Of a stretch of 64,000 bases of DNA, positions 53,870 to 62,019 are shown piece after piece (position 1 is the first letter of the stretch; the number at the start of each line of letters is the position of its first letter). A program made the position numbers and the translations under genes. The notes beneath the pieces were generated by a model, which did not search any database, was not told the origin of the DNA, and worked only from the letters and a program-made list of their open reading frames with translations. The stretch is from Erysipelothrix aquatica (GTDB lineage Bacteria > Bacillota_I > Bacilli_A > Erysipelotrichales > Erysipelotrichaceae), in contig NZ_WTSY02000004.1 of the NCBI RefSeq assembly GCF_009828775.2, positions 1 through 64,000 of the forward strand. The letters are read 5' to 3'.

Positions 53870-54325
53870 TTAAATGGCATTGGTGTTTTCGAGATGTGTC
53901 AGAAGCGCATTCACGATTGCTTCCATCGCTTTTTCATCATCCGTGGTAAAACGATCCAGATCGGGTGAATCGATGTCCAACACGCCAAAAGGTACCCCGT
54001 TTAAATACATCGGGACAACAAGTTCACTCATCGATGCTGCATCACAGGCAACATGCCCTGGAAATGCGTGCACATCCGCAACATTCATTGTTTTATTTGC
54101 TTCCAGCGCAGCGGCACAAACCCCTTTTCCTGGATAAAGGTGAACGCAAGCTGGTTTCCCTTGGAATGGTCCTAAAATTAAATGTTCGTCTTTAAACAGA
54201 TAAAATCCCACCCAATTAATGCGGTCCATGTTCATATTAATGAGTGCCGAGATATTTGCAAGATTGGCAATTAAATCTGTCTCATTTTCGAGTAATGCTT
54301 CTGCTTGTTTTGTAAGTAATGACAT
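53870..54325 (-). CDS. msrC: Free methionine-(R)-sulfoxide reductase (GAF domain)
   Basis: 151 residues, single GAF domain of the fRMsr family. Catalytic and resolving Cys lie in PACVHLYPGKGVCAAAL and HVACDAASMSE. Reduces free Met-R-sulfoxide in the cytoplasm, useful in a peroxide-producing cell. Follows the GNAT gene by 11 bp, AAAGGAG ribosome binding site. Confidence 0.88.
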   Translation of the reverse strand: MSLLTKQAEALLENETDLIANLANISALINMNMDRINWVGFYLFKDEHLILGPFQGKPACVHLYPGKGVCAAALEANKTMNVADVHAFPGHVACDAASMSELVVPMYLNGVPFGVLDIDSPDLDRFTTDDEKAMEAIVNALLTHLENTNAI

Positions 54326-54336
54326 ACTGACTCCTT

Positions 54337-54804
54337 TTAGACCTGTGTCTTTCTCATTTTATAATTAATCAAGTGGACTGTGCCTCGATTATGCTCTTGT
54401 ATAGTATAAATTTTATATCCCTTTCTTTCAAAAAAAGATACTGCATTTTTTGATGCATCTACTTCTAGATTGGTTTGACTTGGTATTGTGGCTTCAAGTT
54501 TGGCGAGTAATTTGCTGGCTATACCCTGTCTTTGATACCTTGATGCTACGAACATCATATCAATATAGTAACCGTCAACAAGATTCGCAAACCCTACCAC
54601 TTGCCCATCATGATACGCGACTACTGTGCGTGAGTTCTGAAATCGTTGATGCCAGCGGTCACGGTCAATATCCTCGAATCGTCCAGTCCAAGCATGGCGC
54701 TGAGCCGCATCGTACATTTGTTGGGATGATTCGTGGACCGCATCAAAGAAAACACAAATCATTGACTCGAGCATATTTCGTTCATATTTTCTTAAATTTA
54801 TCAT
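54337..54804 (-). CDS. GNAT-family N-acetyltransferase
   Basis: 155 residues. Acetyl-CoA motif A is RYQRQGIASKLLAKLE, preceded by a substrate loop with VVGFANLVDGYYIDMMFV and followed by FFERKGYKIY. Substrate unknown. First gene of a two-gene unit with msrC; divergent from a TetR regulator. Confidence 0.82.
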   Translation of the reverse strand: MINLRKYERNMLESMICVFFDAVHESSQQMYDAAQRHAWTGRFEDIDRDRWHQRFQNSRTVVAYHDGQVVGFANLVDGYYIDMMFVASRYQRQGIASKLLAKLEATIPSQTNLEVDASKNAVSFFERKGYKIYTIQEHNRGTVHLINYKMRKTQV

Positions 54805-54927
54805 AGTTTATCCTTACCTTACTGAAATATGATTTAAGTGTACCATAATAAAAAAGGTCCCCGCATTCTTTCATATTTTTTTAAGAAGCGGATGCTATAA
54901 TTTAAGAACAATGGGAGGCGATGCACT

Positions 54928-55485
54928 ATGGCCCAACAATATACCAAATGTCTCATTCGCGATGCGTTCATCACAATGTTAAATGAGAAACCACTAAAAA
55001 AAATCACAGTTAAAGATATTGCTATTGCATGTCAAATAAATCGTAATGCCTTTTATTATCATTATAACGACGTCTACCAACTCCTCGAAGAAATTTTTGA
55101 GGATGAGCTGAATGCCGTTATCCAAACCTATAATGACACATTATCGTGGGAAGAAAGCTTTATTCTTGCCGCCACCTTCGCTTTGGAAAACAAAACCGCA
55201 ATTTACCACGTGTACGATTCAATGCAGCGCGATTTCTTACTCAACTATATTTATCGGGTTTCTGGTAATGTCATGGAGCAATATGTTCACAATGCAAATG
55301 CTCAAATTGGGGCTCATAAACGAGATGTGGACCTTATTGCCTCATTTTATCAATCAGCCCTTACAACTCTTGTTATTCGTTGGATTGAAACGGGGATGAA
55401 AGAAGATCCCCAAGAAGTTGTAGGTCGTATTGGATACTTGTTTGATGGCAACATCCAAAACTCATTAGAACGAAGTGCAAACTAG
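54928..55485 (+). CDS. TetR/AcrR-family regulator
   Basis: 185 residues: HTH at 10-55 (KKITVKDIAIACQINRNAFYYHY) and a C-terminal ligand domain of DhaS/TetR_C type. TATAAT lies about 27 bp upstream. It is next to, and on the same strand as, the oleate hydratase gene, so a fatty-acid responsive repressor is plausible; the divergent GNAT-msrC unit is another candidate target. Confidence 0.85.
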   Translation: MAQQYTKCLIRDAFITMLNEKPLKKITVKDIAIACQINRNAFYYHYNDVYQLLEEIFEDELNAVIQTYNDTLSWEESFILAATFALENKTAIYHVYDSMQRDFLLNYIYRVSGNVMEQYVHNANAQIGAHKRDVDLIASFYQSALTTLVIRWIETGMKEDPQEVVGRIGYLFDGNIQNSLERSAN

Positions 55486-55513
55486 ACACACTCGCAAGAG
55501 TGCCTAGTTTTTA
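55480..55513 (+). terminator. Terminator of TetR gene
   Basis: Stem ACTAG..CACTC / GAGTG..CTAGT with loop GCAA and T residues on the + strand. Confidence 0.75.
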
Positions 55514-55516
55514 TAC

Positions 55517-55559
55517 AAAAAAGATGGACTGTCCGAAACTTAGACATCCATCTTTTTTT
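55517..55559. terminator. Second hairpin upstream of oleate hydratase
   Basis: Stem AAAAAGATGG / CCATCTTTTT with a 20-nt loop and T run, immediately followed by TATAAT (55561-55566), the likely -10 of ohyA. It insulates that promoter. Confidence 0.6.
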
Positions 55560-55659
55560 GTATAATGCAGCCTCCTTTTCAAGGGCGTAGACTATTTATG
55601 TAAGCAAGTTGTAACGTCATATGGTCACGACGTTTCTTGCACAGAAAGAAGGAATTACA

Positions 55660-57456
55660 ATGGAATTAAAAACACATGACCCTCGATTAACGTTAACCAA
55701 CGGATCGTATCATTCACTCGTGAATGCACGAAAACCAATCGGCATTGAAGATAAGAGTGCTTATCTTATCGGTACCGGAATTGGTTCATTAGCAGCAGGA
55801 TGCTTCCTTATCCGGGATGCACATATGGACGGAAGCAAGATTACTTTCCTCGAACAACTGGATTTACCTGGTGGCTCACTGGATGGAATCGTACGTCATA
55901 ACGCAGGATATGTTTCCCGTGGTGGACGTGAAATGGGACACCATTTCGAAGTCTTGTGGAGTCTTTTTAGTTCACTCCCTTCAACCGAAGATCCAAGTGT
56001 GAGTGTACTCGACCACTTTTTCTATACAAATTATGATGATCCAAACTACAGCAATTGCCGGGTCACAAAGAACCAAGGAAAACGTTATGATAACGGCAAA
56101 TTCAACCTTGGTCAAAAACTCGCAAAAGAACTTGCTGAGTTTGTAATGATGAGTGATGCTTCACTTGAAAATAAAACGATTGATGACGTTTTCTCAAAAG
56201 AATTACTTGCGAGTGATTTCTGGGTATACTGGCGTACCATGTTTGCATTTGAGAACTGGCATAGTGCCCTTGAAATGAAACTCTATATGAATCGTTTCAT
56301 TCACCATGTTGATGGACTTCCTGATCTTTCAGCATTGCAATTTTCAGAACACGATCAATATACGTCATTTGTATTACCAATGGTCAATTACTTGAAAGAC
56401 CATGGCGCACAGTTTAGATATGGTGTTAATGTTGAGAATGTCGAATTTGATCTTAGTGACTCCCGTAAAGTAGCCAAAAAGATTGTTGCTTACGACAAAG
56501 CGGGCAATGATATCTCCATCGACTTAACGGAAGATGATTTCTTATTCATTACGAATGGATCAATGACTGAAGGATCCGGCTATGGTGACGATGATACCCC
56601 CGCACCTTTTGAAACAGAAGCAAAAGGCGTTTGGACATTGTGGAAAAACATTGCTGCACAATCTCCTGAATTTGGACGTCCTGAAAAATTCTGCAGTGAC
56701 CCTGAAAAATCAAATTGGGAATCGTGTACCGTTACATGTCATGATGAACGTGTTCCTAAATATATAGAAGCAATCACCAAACGTTCCCCTTATGGCGGAA
56801 AGGTCGTAACAGGGGGAATTGTATCCGCTGTTGATTCATCATGGCTCATGAGCTGGACAATCAACCGCCAAGGTCAATATATTGGCCAACCTGAAAACGA
56901 TGTTGTAGTTTGGGTCTACGGACTATTCTCCGATGTTCCTGGGGATTTTATTAAGAAACCGATGCGTGATTGTACTGGTAAAGAAATTACAAAAGAATGG
57001 CTATACCACATTGGAGTTCCAGTTTACGACATTGATGAACTCGCTGAATCGTGTACTGCCGTTCCTGTCATGATGCCATTTATTACATCACAATTCATGC
57101 CACGGGCTACGGGCGATCGTCCTTACGTTGTCCCTAAAAATTCTGTAAACTTTGCGTTCCTTGGTCAATTCGCCGAAACGTTAGACGATCCAGGACGTGA
57201 CACTGTCTTTACCATTGAGTATTCGGGACGTACCGCTATGGAAGCCGTCTATGTACTCGCAGGGGTTGAAAAAGGTGTTCCAGAAGTTTACAATTCTCGT
57301 TATGATTTGCGTTATCTCATGTATGGTGCCGTAAGTTTACTTGATGGTGAACAACCTGAACTTCCATTACCAAAACTTGTAAAACACCAGGCCTTAAAGA
57401 AAATTAAAGACACAGATATTGAACTTATGCTTAAAGAGTATGGAATCATTGACTAG
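55660..57456 (+). CDS. ohyA: Oleate hydratase (10-linoleic acid hydratase family, MCRA)
   Basis: 598 residues from the ATG at 55660, chosen for AAGAAGGA seven bases upstream; an earlier ATG at 55621 lacks one. FAD-binding YLIGTGIGSLAAGCFLIRD near 35-53, conserved HNAGYVSRGGREMGHHFEVL and NGSMTEGSGYGDDDT. Hydrates oleate/linoleate to 10-hydroxy acids, detoxifying host fatty acids. Membrane-associated, normal family length. Neighbouring TetR may control it. Confidence 0.95.
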   Translation: MELKTHDPRLTLTNGSYHSLVNARKPIGIEDKSAYLIGTGIGSLAAGCFLIRDAHMDGSKITFLEQLDLPGGSLDGIVRHNAGYVSRGGREMGHHFEVLWSLFSSLPSTEDPSVSVLDHFFYTNYDDPNYSNCRVTKNQGKRYDNGKFNLGQKLAKELAEFVMMSDASLENKTIDDVFSKELLASDFWVYWRTMFAFENWHSALEMKLYMNRFIHHVDGLPDLSALQFSEHDQYTSFVLPMVNYLKDHGAQFRYGVNVENVEFDLSDSRKVAKKIVAYDKAGNDISIDLTEDDFLFITNGSMTEGSGYGDDDTPAPFETEAKGVWTLWKNIAAQSPEFGRPEKFCSDPEKSNWESCTVTCHDERVPKYIEAITKRSPYGGKVVTGGIVSAVDSSWLMSWTINRQGQYIGQPENDVVVWVYGLFSDVPGDFIKKPMRDCTGKEITKEWLYHIGVPVYDIDELAESCTAVPVMMPFITSQFMPRATGDRPYVVPKNSVNFAFLGQFAETLDDPGRDTVFTIEYSGRTAMEAVYVLAGVEKGVPEVYNSRYDLRYLMYGAVSLLDGEQPELPLPKLVKHQALKKIKDTDIELMLKEYGIID

Positions 57457-57465
57457 TCTTTATCT

Positions 57466-57500
57466 AAAAAAATCTCGAATCCAAAGTTCGAGATTTTTTT
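57466..57500. terminator. Bidirectional terminator between ohyA and cation antiporter
   Basis: Stem AAATCTCGAA / TTCGAGATTT with a 7-nt loop, flanked by A7 and T7. It ends two convergent genes. Confidence 0.9.
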
Positions 57501-57516
57501 GTTTAATAGTGCATGG

Positions 57517-58740
57517 TTATGCCTGAATTTCACCAGACATTTCAAAAGCTTTCTTCGCAACAATAACAGCGATGACTTCATTGATGACTGCAGCTGCAGC
57601 AATGGTTCCTTGAATAATCATGGCAGAATTTGGATCAAATGGCATAATTGTTGTTACAGCTATACCTGTAAATACTAAAGATACGCCCGAGTGCGGCAAC
57701 AAGGTAAACCCAAGGTACTTCTGAACCGTTTTCGGCATCTGCATTAATTTTGCACCGGCAGTTGCTCCAAAATACTTTCCAATCGCACGAGATACGATAT
57801 AAACAACCGTAAAGAGTCCAGCACTAAAGATTAAATGGTAATCTAGCGGCATTCCCAAGTCCAAAATCACAATAATTAAAGCTGCACCAATGACTGGTGA
57901 TAAGGACTTAAAGAGTGCTTCTTGTTTTGTTGTTTCGAGCATATTTGCAAATCCTGCTGCGAATGCCATCCCCAGCAACATAAAATTGACCAACGAATCT
58001 TTAAACACTACAATGTTCATGAACAATCCAACTGCTGTCACAAATGCAACTGCGACCATAACTGTATAGAATGAATGTTGGTTATCTTTGATTTTTCGAA
58101 GAATAAACCCTGTTCCAATACCTAAAACTAATCCAATAGCAATTGGAACAACAATCATGATAAACAATGTTGTACCTAAAGACATTGAACTCGCACCACT
58201 TGAGGCACCTATTAAGGACACTGTCGTAAAGAAAATGATAATTCCAATAATATCATCAATTGCAGCGAGCGGTAACAGTGTATCCGTAATTGGACCTTTG
58301 GTATTGAACTCTTTCACAATAGATAACGCAGGTGCTGGTGCAGTCGCTAAAGCAATAGAACCCATGACAATCGCGACATACAATGGAATCCCCATCATTT
58401 TAAAGACAAGTGCAAATGCAGCCGATACTACTACAAATGTAACCAGTGACTGAATAATTGTCGTTACAATAACTGCTTTCCCAGATTCCTTTAATTTACT
58501 TATGATTAGTTCACTACCAATCATGACACCTACAAATGCTTCCAAGAAAGAAATCATGACATGGTAGCTATTCACATCCATGACAGCTTCATTTACAATA
58601 CCTAACGCATGCGGTCCGACGGCCATACCCGCAATTAACCACCCAAGGATTTCAGGCAAGCCCAGTTTCGCAACAAGTTTCCCGGTCACAACCGCTAAAG
58701 CAATCGCAACCACAAGTCTCAATATTTCAATAATTCCCAT
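57517..58740 (-). CDS. Cation:proton antiporter (CPA2 type)
   Basis: 407 residues, about twelve transmembrane helices, with the CPA2 pattern LGLPEILGWLIAGMAVGPHA at the N-terminus and a paired AAIDDIIGIIIFF motif (two Asp) near 160-170 in the ion site. No C-terminal TrkA domain, so Na+/H+ or K+/H+ exchange without nucleotide gating. It follows the TetR gene by 2 bp and is governed by it. Confidence 0.85.
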   Translation of the reverse strand: MGIIEILRLVVAIALAVVTGKLVAKLGLPEILGWLIAGMAVGPHALGIVNEAVMDVNSYHVMISFLEAFVGVMIGSELIISKLKESGKAVIVTTIIQSLVTFVVVSAAFALVFKMMGIPLYVAIVMGSIALATAPAPALSIVKEFNTKGPITDTLLPLAAIDDIIGIIIFFTTVSLIGASSGASSMSLGTTLFIMIVVPIAIGLVLGIGTGFILRKIKDNQHSFYTVMVAVAFVTAVGLFMNIVVFKDSLVNFMLLGMAFAAGFANMLETTKQEALFKSLSPVIGAALIIVILDLGMPLDYHLIFSAGLFTVVYIVSRAIGKYFGATAGAKLMQMPKTVQKYLGFTLLPHSGVSLVFTGIAVTTIMPFDPNSAMIIQGTIAAAAVINEVIAVIVAKKAFEMSGEIQA

Positions 58741-58742
58741 CT

Positions 58743-59348
58743 CTATTGCCCTCTCTTAATCGTTCCAAACATCATCATGTTAATCACCAATTCAATATCT
58801 TTGAAGTGTTGATCTATATCGACTGAATCAATTTCATGAAATCTTGCATCAAATGCATCATTCACTACCAGATAGTATTCAAGTACATCTTCAATAGATA
58901 AACCTTTTTCCAATGTTGCATGTTCCAATACCGTTCGAAAATAGTTTAAGTTAAAATCTAGAAGTTGTTGCTTAATACTTCGGATTGGTTCACGCAATTG
59001 TTCTGGAACGTTGTAGCGCGTGTGAATAAACAACCGCGAATGATCTGGATACTCTTTTCCAAATGCATAACGTGCATCCAGATATTGGCTTAAACCCTGT
59101 TCATAGTTTGAAATTTTTTCAGTATGATCCACAATATAGTGCATCATTAATTGATATGTTTCGTGGACACTTTCGAGATACAAAGCTTCTTTACCCTCAA
59201 AGTAGTGATAAAGATGCCCTTTACTAATGCCATTATTCTTACAGAATTGGTTCAGTGAAATTTCAGTATAGCTTCCCTGTGAAAACTCAAGGATTGCTGC
59301 ATCAATAATTTCCTTTTTACTAATCTTCCCTTTTGGTGTTAGTGACAT
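58743..59348 (-). CDS. TetR-family regulator of the cation antiporter
   Basis: 201 residues from the ATG at 59348 (GGAGGT nine bases upstream). N-terminal HTH ISLNQFCKNNGISKGHLYHY (25-50), then helical ligand domain. A longer in-frame extension upstream would run through the operator and is not credible. A perfect 22-bp palindrome 11 bp upstream indicates autoregulation of the tetR-antiporter operon. Confidence 0.88.
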   Translation of the reverse strand: MSLTPKGKISKKEIIDAAILEFSQGSYTEISLNQFCKNNGISKGHLYHYFEGKEALYLESVHETYQLMMHYIVDHTEKISNYEQGLSQYLDARYAFGKEYPDHSRLFIHTRYNVPEQLREPIRSIKQQLLDFNLNYFRTVLEHATLEKGLSIEDVLEYYLVVNDAFDARFHEIDSVDIDQHFKDIELVINMMMFGTIKRGQ

Positions 59349-59358
59349 GTGACCTCCA

Positions 59359-59380
59359 TAACAGACCAATTGGTCTGTTA
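59359..59380. promoter_or_regulatory. 22-bp perfect palindromic TetR operator
   Basis: TAACAGACCAA followed directly by its reverse complement. It covers the region just downstream of a candidate promoter (TTGCAA, 17 bp, TAAAGT on the - strand), so repressor binding would stop transcription. A half-site AATTGGTCT recurs at 59397-59405. Confidence 0.8.
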
Positions 59381-59697
59381 TTACTTTAACACGATGAATT
59401 GGTCTTTGCAAGTGACACCTTAGTGAAAAAACAATATGCCTCCGTATCGGTACCTTCGCAATCTTCAGCCCTTGTAATTCCAAGAGCATTCGATAAATGT
59501 ATACATCAGTTCATGCGTCGTCGCTTTTCGATTCTGCAGTGATAAAGAATCTTTGTTTTTAATACAATGTGCGTAAGTCCACTCCCTATTGCTAATATCT
59601 GCTATCAAAAATATTTCTTGTTTTTGCTGCCGCAAATCTCACTTGACACACCCCAATTCCTTTGAGAAACTAGGGTTACTTTAGCGGAGGAACAACG
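59381..59697. other. Intergenic region between tetR and pentapeptide gene
   Basis: About 317 bp. It holds the TetR promoter, an extra operator half-site and a TTGACA-bearing promoter region (around 59642) for the pentapeptide gene. No supported gene or RNA was seen. Confidence 0.5.
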
Positions 59698-60276
59698 ATG
59701 AATTACATTGAAGATCAACACTTTACAGATATTGAGATGCGTGATGCATCACTCGATGATCAACGTTATATTGACTGTACTTTTGAAAACTGTAAGTTTG
59801 AGAATATTGAATTAAATAGTACCGTGCTGCTCAACTGCACCTTTAAAAAATGTACGATTATTAATCCGACATCAAATTTTGGGGAAGTAAACAATGCCTC
59901 ATTTGAAAATTGCAATCTCATCGGTGTTTCCTGGGGAATGTTTACTGGACCAAGCAAACATCGACGCGTTTTGAACACAATCACGAATACGTTTATGAAG
60001 TATAATTCCTTCATCAACCTTTCGTTGAAGAAGCAACATTTTAAGACGAATAGTTTTCAAGCGAGTAGTTTCGAACTTTGTGAACTTACTGAAGCTTCAT
60101 TTAAAGGGTGTTCTTTAGACGCCACAACGTTTACAAATTGCGATCTAAAAAAAGCTGATTTTAGAGATGCACGAGCGTATATTGTCGACATATCAAGTAA
60201 TCAGCTGAAAGGCTCTAAATTTAGTTTTCCTGAGGCACTCACATTATTGGAACAAACTGGCATCATTATCGACTAG
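59698..60276 (+). CDS. Pentapeptide repeat protein (Qnr-like)
   Basis: 192 residues made of A(N/D)(L/F)xx-like repeats throughout (FENCKFENIELNSTVLLNCT, FKGCSLDATTFTNCDLKKAD), forming a right-handed quadrilateral beta-helix. The end KGSKFSFPEALTLLEQTGI matches the Qnr-type C-terminal helix. Such proteins mimic DNA and shield gyrase from inhibitors, but many homologues have no proven role. GGAGGA ribosome binding site. Convergent with the MerR gene, stops overlapping by 4 bp. Confidence 0.85.
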   Translation: MNYIEDQHFTDIEMRDASLDDQRYIDCTFENCKFENIELNSTVLLNCTFKKCTIINPTSNFGEVNNASFENCNLIGVSWGMFTGPSKHRRVLNTITNTFMKYNSFINLSLKKQHFKTNSFQASSFELCELTEASFKGCSLDATTFTNCDLKKADFRDARAYIVDISSNQLKGSKFSFPEALTLLEQTGIIID

Positions 60277-61023
60277 TATCGGGCGAAAACAATAACTGTC
60301 GATTGAAATTCTGGTCCCAGCGTCAGTTCGTCTGTAATTTGTAAAACATAAACATCAGAAGTGGGTGCGATTTCATCTGCTTTGCATTGCGTCAGAAACG
60401 CCTTTATGGGTAGTTCAAGGTCTTCTAGATCGCACGGCAATACCATGCCCACAATCGGTTGCGTTTGACCCGACTTGTTTGTAGGCGTAAAGATGCGTGC
60501 GCAATCATTACTTAACGAGACACGAATCCCAATCATCCAACTTACAAATATAGCTTCAATGTCTGGTGATGTTCGCATTGCTGCCAGCGTTTCAAAGAAA
60601 TTGTCGTTGGTAACGAATTGGGGGTATGTGTAGAATTGACCCATATCCCAAGTTTCAAAAAATAGTGTGTTGAATGGTATCGTCTCAAACAATTGACGGT
60701 AACGATCACGACAATCTAACATAAAACGTGTTTGCTCCAAATGATGAATAGTATGGCTGATACGTTTTTTTTAAGGTTAACTTGTGTGTTTCATAGGAAT
60801 CTTGATCATTCAGTATGACTTTAATCTCACTAAGGGAGTATCCCATTTCTCGATATGCCTGAATCATCAGGAAATTATTTGCTTGCATCGGCGTATAAAT
60901 GCGATAACCATTATCCTTTCGAAACGCCGGCTTAAAGAGATGAATCGCATCATAATGAATCAGTGTATCTTTGGTTGTCTTCATTAAAGTGGCAAATTCC
61001 AATATCGTAAGTTCTTGTTTCAT
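60273..61023 (-). pseudogene. MerR-family regulator, frameshifted at an A8 tract
   Basis: The N-terminal frame (60706-61023) has a MerR HTH (ILEFATLMKTTKDTLIHYD, GYRIYTPMQANN) and ends shortly after the sequence HKLTLKK. The C-terminal frame (60273-60740) continues as a GyrI-like effector domain. Between them is a run of eight A (- strand, about 60765-60772). With seven A the protein reads on as HKLTLKKRISHTIHHLEQ and is 249 residues long, normal for BmrR-type regulators. The break may be a mutation, phase variation or a slippage-corrected frameshift. Divergent from a GNAT gene whose promoter it probably controls. Confidence 0.85.
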
Positions 61024-61032
61024 AGTTTCTCC

Positions 61033-61063
61033 TTGACCAAGGGGTTACCCCACCCTTTATTAT
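61033..61063 (+). promoter_or_regulatory. MerR-type promoter of GNAT gene
   Basis: -35 TTGACC (61033-61038) and -10 TATTAT (61058-61063) are 19 bp apart. The spacer AAGGGGTTACCCCACCCTT has nested inverted repeats (AAGGG/CCCTT and GGGG/CCCC), the standard MerR activation design. Confidence 0.7.
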
Positions 61064-61080
61064 ACAGTGGAGGTGATATT

Positions 61081-61671
61081 ATGTTAAAGAAAATGAATTT
61101 AGAGACAGACTCTGTTTTTGAGGTCGCGCATTACATTTATACGGCTGACCCTAGTATTTTTAACTTTATATTTGGGAATGAAATGGGTGCATTAAAGGCA
61201 ATCTCTAAACTTGTCCGTTTGGATAACAATGCATTCTCGCATCATCATATTTATCTTTATTATGATGAAGGAAAACTACTTGGATGTGTGTCTATGTTTC
61301 ATACAGCGCGCATTGATGGATACCTTGAATGGCGTGATTTATCATCCGTTCTTAATCTATGGGGTAAGGTCCGACTGATTTTTGCGTACATGATGTTGCA
61401 TCGAATTATTGATATCAAATATCTCGATGTTATTTATATCCAAACAGTTGCTATCAATGCAACGCATCGCGGAAGTGGACACGGTTCCCGGATGGTACAA
61501 TGTGCCCTAGAAACCATACGAACCAGTTCTAATGATCCTATTTATTTGGATGCCTCACTTGAAAAGCCCCATGTCAAACGTTTTTACGAGCATTTGGGTT
61601 TTACAGAGATTGGAACGCATACTGCATTGCTTGGCGGGGAAGGTGTCACACGAATGCAATTGTCTGTATAG
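61081..61671 (+). CDS. GNAT-family N-acetyltransferase
   Basis: 196 residues from the ATG at 61081 (GGAGGTGAT upstream). Motif A region NATHRGSGHGSRMVQCALE and C-terminal KRFYEHLGFTEIGTH are typical. It lies behind a MerR-type promoter next to the MerR gene, so it may acetylate the regulator's inducing compound, as with drug-modifying acetyltransferases. Substrate unknown. Confidence 0.85.
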   Translation: MLKKMNLETDSVFEVAHYIYTADPSIFNFIFGNEMGALKAISKLVRLDNNAFSHHHIYLYYDEGKLLGCVSMFHTARIDGYLEWRDLSSVLNLWGKVRLIFAYMMLHRIIDIKYLDVIYIQTVAINATHRGSGHGSRMVQCALETIRTSSNDPIYLDASLEKPHVKRFYEHLGFTEIGTHTALLGGEGVTRMQLSV

Positions 61672-61774
61672 ATGTGCCATTTAAACACGGGCATCATCAT
61701 GTTAAGCGCCGTGAGCTCTTACGAGCATTTTATGGGTGTATAATAGAATCTAACTAAAGTGAGGTAGTTGTCGC

Positions 61775-61963
61775 ATGAAAAACAAGTACGTGATCAGTGT
61801 TCTTGCAGTTATGATTGCCGATGTCGTTCTGTATATTTTGGGTGTATTCGACCCTACAGATCCACTTTCATACATTCTATATTTTATGGTTCCACTCATT
61901 GTTTCGGTGCTCGCTTATGATCAACCAAAAAACTACGTTAATCGTGGTTTTTTAAACTCTTGA
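61775..61963 (+). CDS. Small two-helix membrane protein
   Basis: 62 residues: ISVLAVMIADVVLYILGVF and a second helix YILYFMVPLIVSVLAY, joined by a short DPTDP loop. TATAAT at 61739-61744, GAGG upstream of the ATG and a terminator after the stop support a real gene. Function unknown. Confidence 0.55.
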   Translation: MKNKYVISVLAVMIADVVLYILGVFDPTDPLSYILYFMVPLIVSVLAYDQPKNYVNRGFLNS

Positions 61964-61994
61964 AAAAAAGTTCGTGGTGATGCACGAACTTTTT
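61963..61994. terminator. Terminator between small membrane gene and FAD oxidoreductase
   Basis: Stem AAAAGTTCGTG / CACGAACTTTT with a 6-nt loop, A/T-rich on both sides; serves both convergent genes. Confidence 0.85.
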
Positions 61995-62019
61995 AAAATA
62001 GAGATGAATTAACGAGCAA

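Noticed and set aside
59349-59489. In-frame N-terminal extension of the TetR regulator
   Set aside because: It runs through the perfect operator palindrome and has no ribosome binding site; the ATG at 59348 starts at the usual position before the HTH.
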